Origin: Nonomuraea basaltis
Lineage (GTDB): Bacteria; Actinomycetota; Actinomycetes; Streptosporangiales; Streptosporangiaceae
DNA: 46,541 nucleotides
Assembly: GCF_005893125.1 (NCBI RefSeq)
Contig: NZ_VCJS01000097.1
Span: 1-46,541 of the forward strand
Reading direction: 5' to 3'
In this document: positions 42,901-46,541 of the stretch, one piece after another
How the letters are laid out: each line of letters starts with the position of its first letter
How positions within the stretch are numbered: the stretch's first letter is position 1
Notes under the pieces: model-generated
Seen by the model: only the letters and a program-made list of their open reading frames with translations
Databases searched by the model: none
Told to the model about the DNA's origin: nothing
Position numbers and translations under genes: made by a program

Positions 42901-44658
42901 CCGGCCGTTGGAGCTGGCCGCGCTGGTGGCTCCGTGCGACGTCCCGGCCAGGAACATCCGCATGTCGGGGCTCCACAGGCGGTTGAGGATCGCGTCGCGG
43001 ACGCCGTCGGCGCTCGCCTTCATCTGGTCGGCCTTGGCCGGGTCGGCGCCGGAGATCTGGTAGAGCTTGCCGGCGGCGTCGAACGCGCCCCACACGTACG
43101 CCGACTCGGGACGCTCGATCGTCCGCGCGCCGGGTTCGCCGGCGTCGGACTTCGGGAAGCCGAAGGAGATCGCGTCGGCGTCGTTGCCCGGCATGTAGTT
43201 GGTGTCGTACGCGATGAGCTTGTCTTTGTTGCCGTCGTAGTGCTCGAGCTGCCCGACGCCGTCGCCCTCGAAGTAGCGGGCGAACCTGTTGGCGACCCCC
43301 TTGCCACCGCCGTGCACGTTGTAGGCCTCGAGCCCGGCGGTGCCGATGTACTGCGAGTAGTGGTTGTTCCAGCTCGTGTGACCCGGGCTGTCCAGGAAGG
43401 TGGAGGAGCCGGACAGCTCGCCGATGTTGAGGATCTGCCCGTACGGCAGGTAGGGCGTACGCAGCCACTTGGTGTCCTGCAGGTGCATCGGCTGGGTCAG
43501 CGCGACGGCGTTCTGGTAGAGGTTCACCCCCTCGATCGTCGTCGGATACTGGTACACGTAGCCGGGCGCGTGGGCGTCCAGGCTGTTGTAGCGCTCACCC
43601 CACCAGCGGTAGACGATGGCCTTCTCGATGGCGGGGTCGGGGACGTCGATGTACGGGACGTCCTGTGCCCAGCGGCGGTTGAACTCGGTGATGCCGGTAC
43701 GGATCGCGTTGCTCGGCGACATCGCGGCGTACTTCTCGTAGCTCTCGACGGTCTTGGGCAGGGTGGCAGAGGAGACCGCGCCGACGACGGAGAGCGAGAT
43801 CTTGCCCCCGGCGGGCACGGTGACCTGGCGGTCCAGGTTGGTCCCGTTGCGGGTGAAATCGGCGCCGGTGAGGCTGATGTTGACCGTGTTCCACGGGGTG
43901 TCGACGAGGCCGTTGTTGGAGCCGCTGGTGATCGTGCGGGTGCCGGTGAGTTCGGTTTCGCCGTTCCCGGCCTGCGTGGCCAGCGGTGACGCGGCGCGAA
44001 CGGTGAACGTCGCCGCCGAGTCGCCCGGGTTGGTGAAGTCGATGGCGGTCACGGCGACGTTGTCGTACGTGATGAACTTGGCCAGGTCGGCGGTGACTCC
44101 AGTGGTCCCGATCGTGTACCGGCCCTTGGCGTGGCTCGGTGCGTTGAACCGGTCCGCGCCGACCTCGGCGACCGTCTGCCCCGGCACGGTGACGGTGTAG
44201 AGGTTGCCGAGGTTGTTGGGCCCGCCGACGAAGGCGTTGCCGGCGAACCCCATGACGGTGAAGTTGTTGTTGCCGGCGCCGCGCATGTACAGGGAGCGGC
44301 CCCGGGTCATCAGCACCGCCGCGCCGAGTGTGCCGCGGACGCCGAGGACGCGGTCGAGGTAGTAGTCCGTGCCCCCGGCGGCGAGATCCTTGTCGAAGAT
44401 GGACTGGTGCATGCTCGACGCGGTGTACGGGACGCCGGGCTCCAGCCGCTCGGCCACCTCGGCGACGTTGGTGTAGACCGGATCCCCGATCTCCATGACG
44501 TGGTGTTGCCCGTCGGTGTAGACGCCCACGTCGCCCTCGTTGCCCGGAAGGACCGGGCCGTCGGCGTGCGCGGCGGACGGCAGGCCGACGAGCCCGCCCG
44601 CCACGAGAGCGGTGAGGACTGCCCACGTGGGCGCCCGTCCTAAGCGGCTGATGATCAT
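39919..44658 (-). CDS. Giant secreted (alpha/alpha)6 glycosidase with accessory domains
   Basis: 1579 residues. AAGGAGGAG precedes ATG 44658. Signal peptide 1-32 (AAHA). An N-terminal beta-sandwich (to about 320) precedes an (alpha/alpha)6-barrel of the MGH1/GH63-like kind (about 330-800: YRWWGERYNSLDAHAPGYVY, TSWNNHYSQYIGTAGLEAYN, MNHIFVEDMAGLQPRSDDKI, ELWPINLGYDHFMANNLRYH). Exact CAZy family is not certain. Then an F5/8-type discoidin domain (about 880-1045), a PKD/Ig-like domain, a WGTWG-type galactose-binding domain, Ig-like Big_4 domains, and the shared C-terminal domain (about 1485-1579, Cys near both ends). First gene of the operon, 64 bases before GH43. Probable role: exo- or debranching action on the same glycan as GH43. 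Confidence 0.8.
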   Translation of the reverse strand: MIISRLGRAPTWAVLTALVAGGLVGLPSAAHADGPVLPGNEGDVGVYTDGQHHVMEIGDPVYTNVAEVAERLEPGVPYTASSMHQSIFDKDLAAGGTDYYLDRVLGVRGTLGAAVLMTRGRSLYMRGAGNNNFTVMGFAGNAFVGGPNNLGNLYTVTVPGQTVAEVGADRFNAPSHAKGRYTIGTTGVTADLAKFITYDNVAVTAIDFTNPGDSAATFTVRAASPLATQAGNGETELTGTRTITSGSNNGLVDTPWNTVNISLTGADFTRNGTNLDRQVTVPAGGKISLSVVGAVSSATLPKTVESYEKYAAMSPSNAIRTGITEFNRRWAQDVPYIDVPDPAIEKAIVYRWWGERYNSLDAHAPGYVYQYPTTIEGVNLYQNAVALTQPMHLQDTKWLRTPYLPYGQILNIGELSGSSTFLDSPGHTSWNNHYSQYIGTAGLEAYNVHGGGKGVANRFARYFEGDGVGQLEHYDGNKDKLIAYDTNYMPGNDADAISFGFPKSDAGEPGARTIERPESAYVWGAFDAAGKLYQISGADPAKADQMKASADGVRDAILNRLWSPDMRMFLAGTSHGATSAASSNGRPNPLPASARTLIPAKESNLYDVYAQNLIPFDQWQKYVDGFRFLTYGDNFPIFPFYTANQYDRSAYGIGGSNNFSNINFTVQYRGVRSALRHYDPEHKYITPEYAKRLLNWMAWSTYPDADLRVPNQAEYYSNWNPTTKAYNRNNPNHVMLGNMNHIFVEDMAGLQPRSDDKIELWPINLGYDHFMANNLRYHGQDVTIVWDPDGSKYGLGAGYSLFMNGAKKVSTDKLGKLTYDPKTNQVQAENGLTVTFTATSGTDFPSAVDTPIQDDRVVEYLKTAGIDLTEDAPNLAAGAGLGSSYTQQGVRPTPWRQFHTPGWSTTSMNYTPGAIKETERPASLAAVTDGATANEPYWGNYGTTEKNGYVELDLKSAKSFDNVKVYFVSDRQAGGYREPARWWIQVPDGKGGWKEVPGQFKNPTVPAAKFNEALFQTVTSDKLRIAFTNNPTFFTAISEIQVFDSGRDVPAVTNQAPVVTAARDGSADGNLSTKLIGTASDDGIPYDDELTFGWETVSAPQGAGVIFADPQALSTRVTGTVAGDYVFRFFADDGEKRSAATVAVTLAKREVVAEFGSSATITTSGTASWENHQRVNEATNPSSSNPGAGNGWGTWGQTQNGTSTQQAAWIQYQWTSPVRLSSTDIYWYDDNGGTRRPTATTYAIETSANGTDWTPVTLANGSTYADGLVTNAYNHFDFEPITTNRLRIRIWGVMSGGAGTGVLRWRANGETVDSVRSPVLMRTGVGQVPTLPSVLDGVYAGGARGTIGFTWQEITPEMVAEPNVDPFVVYGTNDAYGLIAEARIYVRPEMSQGGISIQGAETFQQTVEVGELPYLPDKVEVSYNDGSRDNQAIGVNWRFDANIVKTPGRYTVIGDLILPDYVSEAGATRTTLTLTVGDGGSAPTWDVEVQARTQCTGTNVYVSVNARNDDDVPLAIELVTPYGSRTVSDVAPGKSAYQAFNTRAKTVPAGTATVKATGTVDGQPVTAQFEAPFSALSCR

Positions 44659-44790
44659 TCACTCCTCCTTACAAAAATGGGATAAATGTGGGGCTTTGCC
44701 GGTATGTGCACTGGCGATCAATGTCCGTGGAGCTGTCGCTGGAGGGTCCTTGGGGTGGCCGCGACGGCCGAGGGCGGCGACTGCACTGGA

Positions 44791-44804
44791 TGTGAGCGCT
44801 AACA
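44791..44804. promoter_or_regulatory. LacI-type operator
   Basis: TGTGAGCGCTAACA is a near-palindrome around the central AGCGCT and matches the common LacI/GalR operator form (TGTnAGCGCTnACA). It lies 133 bases upstream of ATG 44658. No LacI gene is in the window. Confidence 0.6.
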
Positions 44805-45035
44805 AAGCGGATTGGGCAAGACGTCCGCGTACCGGGACCTCCTTGGCCCGTCCTCGGGGGTGTGCGGCCGTCCGGCGCCGGCCTGGCCGGCGCCGTCTCG
44901 ACGTCGAGTTCGACGAGCCCGTCCACCGCGCGCTCGACCGGCTCGCGCGGCGGACCAGCGGTCCGCGCTCGAGGGCACGTGGCTTCATGGCCCCCCTTCC
45001 GATATGCCTCGACGTGAGGTCCGAAACTACCTAAA

Positions 45036-45050
45036 AGGTTTTCGAAACCT
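45036..45050. promoter_or_regulatory. TTCGAA-centred dyad
   Basis: AGGTTT-TCG-AAACCT is a perfect dyad. Actinobacterial regulators of xylan/arabinan genes bind GAAA-TTTC sites of this type, which fits the GH43 operon. It lies 378 bases from the glycosidase start and about 300 from the flavoprotein start. Confidence 0.45.
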
Positions 45051-45348
45051 AGAAGAAACCTGCCGCGCTGTCAATGATCGAAGGCCCGGTCGACAGGCAA
45101 AGGCCACGCGGCATGCGGCAAGAAAGGGTTTTCGGCAGAGGATGACCAGGCGACCATAACCGACGTGGCCCCCTCACCGGCCGGTCCATGGCGACCGCGG
45201 CCGCCCGACGGTCTCGACCCGCTCAGCGCGTCACTTCCGTTCGCCATCCCCCATCCCCGTCACGATGCGACCGCACAGCCAAGAACGGCGCGAATTCCGG
45301 CGGGACGTGATGAGTTTCCGATCGTGCGTGCGGTGGGACAGACCTCGC

Positions 45349-46500
45349 ATGGGCGACATGTGGGACGTGGCGATCGTGGGAGCGGGACCGGCGGGCTCGG
45401 CGGCGGCGCTGCGGGCCGCGCAACTACGCCCGGAGCTGCGCGTGCTCCTGCTGGACAGGGCCGACTTCCCCCGTGACAAGCCGTGCGGCGACGGCATCGC
45501 CGCCCACGGGCGCGACGAGCTGGCCCTGCTGGGGCTGCCCGCGCTCATCGACGACTACCGGCCCACTCCCCGCCTGACCGTGGTCTCGCCGGGCGGGGTG
45601 CGGGTCTCCGCCGAGGCCGCGCGGCCCAATCACGTGGTGCCGCGCCGGGTGTTCGACGCTCGCCTGGTGGCCGCCGCGCGGGCCAGGGGCGTCGAGGTAC
45701 GCCGCCACCGCGTCAAGGATCTCGTCTTCGACGGGTCCGGGGTGATCATCGACGGGCGGCTGCGGGCCCGTACGGTGGTGGCCGCCGACGGGGCCGGCTC
45801 GGTCGTGCGCCGCCTGATCGGCCTGGCCGCCGCCGCCGAGAAGCACACCGCCATCGCCGTGCGCGGCTACGCCGACGTGCCCGAGGAGGACGATGTCCAG
45901 CTCATCGCCATGCAAAAGGCCGGCTGGCCGGCCTACGCGTGGTCGTTCCCCATCGGCGACGGCACCGCGAACGTCGGCTTCGGCATGTTGCTGCCCCGGC
46001 TGCGCGCGGCGGGGGCGCCCGGACGTCAGGTGCTGCACGGCAGGCTCGCCGAGCTGCTCCCCGACCGGCCCGCCCGCGATCTGCGCGCCCACCACCTGCC
46101 GCTCTCGACCGGCCGGCCGACGCCCGGTGCCGGCCGGGTCCTGCTCGCCGGTGACGCCGCGGGGCTGATCAACCCGCTCACCGGCGAGGGCATCTACTAC
46201 GCGCTGCTGTCCGGACGGCTGGCGGCCGAGGCGGCGGTGGAGTCGCCGGGCGATCCGCTGGCGCTGTACCGGGGCAAGCTGCGCGCGGCGCTCGGACGGC
46301 ACCTGCGCACCACCGACGTGCTGGCCCGGCTGGCCCAGTCCCCCGGTTTCATCGACGCGGCGATCGAGACCGCCGTGCGCCGCAAGGAGGTGTTCGACCT
46401 GCTGGTGGAGGTGGGGCTCGGAGCCGGGACGGTGCCCGCGCCGCTCGCGCTGGCCGTGGGGATGCGGTGGCTGCGCGGATCCCTGCGCGCCGGGCGGTGA
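45349..46500 (+). CDS. Geranylgeranyl-reductase-family FAD oxidoreductase
   Basis: About 383 residues. ATG 45349 begins MGDMWDVAIVGAGPAGSAAA; ATG 45358 three codons later is an equally good start. The Rossmann motif GAGPAG binds FAD ADP; DFPRDKPCGDGIAAHG is the family P-C-G-[DG] signature; LLAGDAAGLINPLTGEGIYY contacts the flavin ribityl chain. Members saturate isoprenoid chains of lipids or menaquinone, or act as halogenase-like monooxygenases in secondary metabolism. No lipid or quinone genes are visible nearby. The stop lies in a 7-bp tandem repeat. Confidence 0.85.
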   Translation: MGDMWDVAIVGAGPAGSAAALRAAQLRPELRVLLLDRADFPRDKPCGDGIAAHGRDELALLGLPALIDDYRPTPRLTVVSPGGVRVSAEAARPNHVVPRRVFDARLVAAARARGVEVRRHRVKDLVFDGSGVIIDGRLRARTVVAADGAGSVVRRLIGLAAAAEKHTAIAVRGYADVPEEDDVQLIAMQKAGWPAYAWSFPIGDGTANVGFGMLLPRLRAAGAPGRQVLHGRLAELLPDRPARDLRAHHLPLSTGRPTPGAGRVLLAGDAAGLINPLTGEGIYYALLSGRLAAEAAVESPGDPLALYRGKLRAALGRHLRTTDVLARLAQSPGFIDAAIETAVRRKEVFDLLVEVGLGAGTVPAPLALAVGMRWLRGSLRAGR

Positions 46501-46521
46501 GCGGTGAGCGGTGAGCGGTGA
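46494..46521. repeat. Four tandem copies of GCGGTGA
   Basis: The 7-bp unit GCGGTGA occurs four times in a row; the first copy contains the TGA stop of the flavoprotein gene. Because 7 is not a multiple of 3, the repeat puts stop codons in all three frames after the gene. Confidence 0.75.
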
Positions 46522-46541
46522 GCGGGGCGTGGGGCCTGGGG

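Larger units (their letters stand above)
44659..45348. promoter_or_regulatory. 690-bp control region upstream of the surface-glycosidase operon
   Basis: Divergent gap between the giant glycosidase (minus) and the flavoprotein gene (plus). It holds two operator-like dyads (44791-44804 and 45036-45050). Between 44830 and 44990 one minus-strand frame (ARRPREPVERAVDGLVELDV-like composition) could be a remnant, but no start or family supports a gene. Confidence 0.45.

Noticed and set aside
36744..43989. Two plus-strand frames of over 1000 codons opposite the GH43 and giant glycosidase genes
   Set aside because: Composition (Arg, Gly, Val, His) mirrors the complement of the real genes; no start signals or domains.

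Overview
The window is high-GC, with long open frames on both strands, GTG/TTG starts and many short regulator genes. This points to an actinobacterium, most likely of the Streptosporangiales (inferred from gene style and protein families, not tested). No rRNA, tRNA or CRISPR array was seen.

Layout. (1) 1-12.5 kb is scarred accessory DNA: a twice-frameshifted helix-turn-helix regulator, a phased array of 12-bp palindromes (1410-1591), small membrane and STAS genes, a perfect 22-bp inverted repeat, an FMN reductase/AraC pair, a 192-bp inverted-repeat element, a truncated tyrosine integrase fused to the start of an M55 peptidase, a GMC oxidoreductase remnant and a leaderless VapBC-type module. 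(2) 13.1-23.3 kb is a saccharolytic locus: a minus-strand operon of two ABC permeases, a sugar-binding lipoprotein, a secreted GH76 with two carbohydrate-binding modules, a signal-less GH76 and a secreted GH78-like enzyme with four Cys-rich repeats, divergent from a GntR-LacI type regulator. (3) 23.3-33 kb mixes gene fragments (alpha/beta hydrolase, nucleoside phosphorylase, Toprim protein, aminoglycoside phosphotransferase) with a cytochrome P450 and three regulator/enzyme pairs that look like redox or electrophile-stress units (TetR/F420-type reductase, HxlR/RidA, HxlR/MBL-hydrolase). (4) 33.1-34.75 kb holds a two-gene module: XRE-ImmA/IrrE protease plus a PIN-like protein with overlapping ATGA. 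(5) 34.8-44.7 kb is a four-gene minus-strand operon of exported proteins: a 1579-aa glycosidase, a GH43, a WxL-like surface protein and a DUF916-type membrane-anchored protein. (6) The right edge has a geranylgeranyl-reductase-family flavoprotein.

How the parts may work together. The 13-22 kb operon should release and import oligosaccharides from alpha-mannan and/or rhamnosylated glycans; it has no ATPase gene, so it presumably shares an MsiK-type ATPase. The 35-45 kb operon combines wall-display proteins with two glycosidases that share a C-terminal module, which suggests a surface-displayed arabinan/xylan-type system under LacI-type control. The best candidates for something little described are this WxL-like/DUF916/glycosidase operon, the XRE-ImmA/PIN pair, and the 24-bp phased palindrome array.
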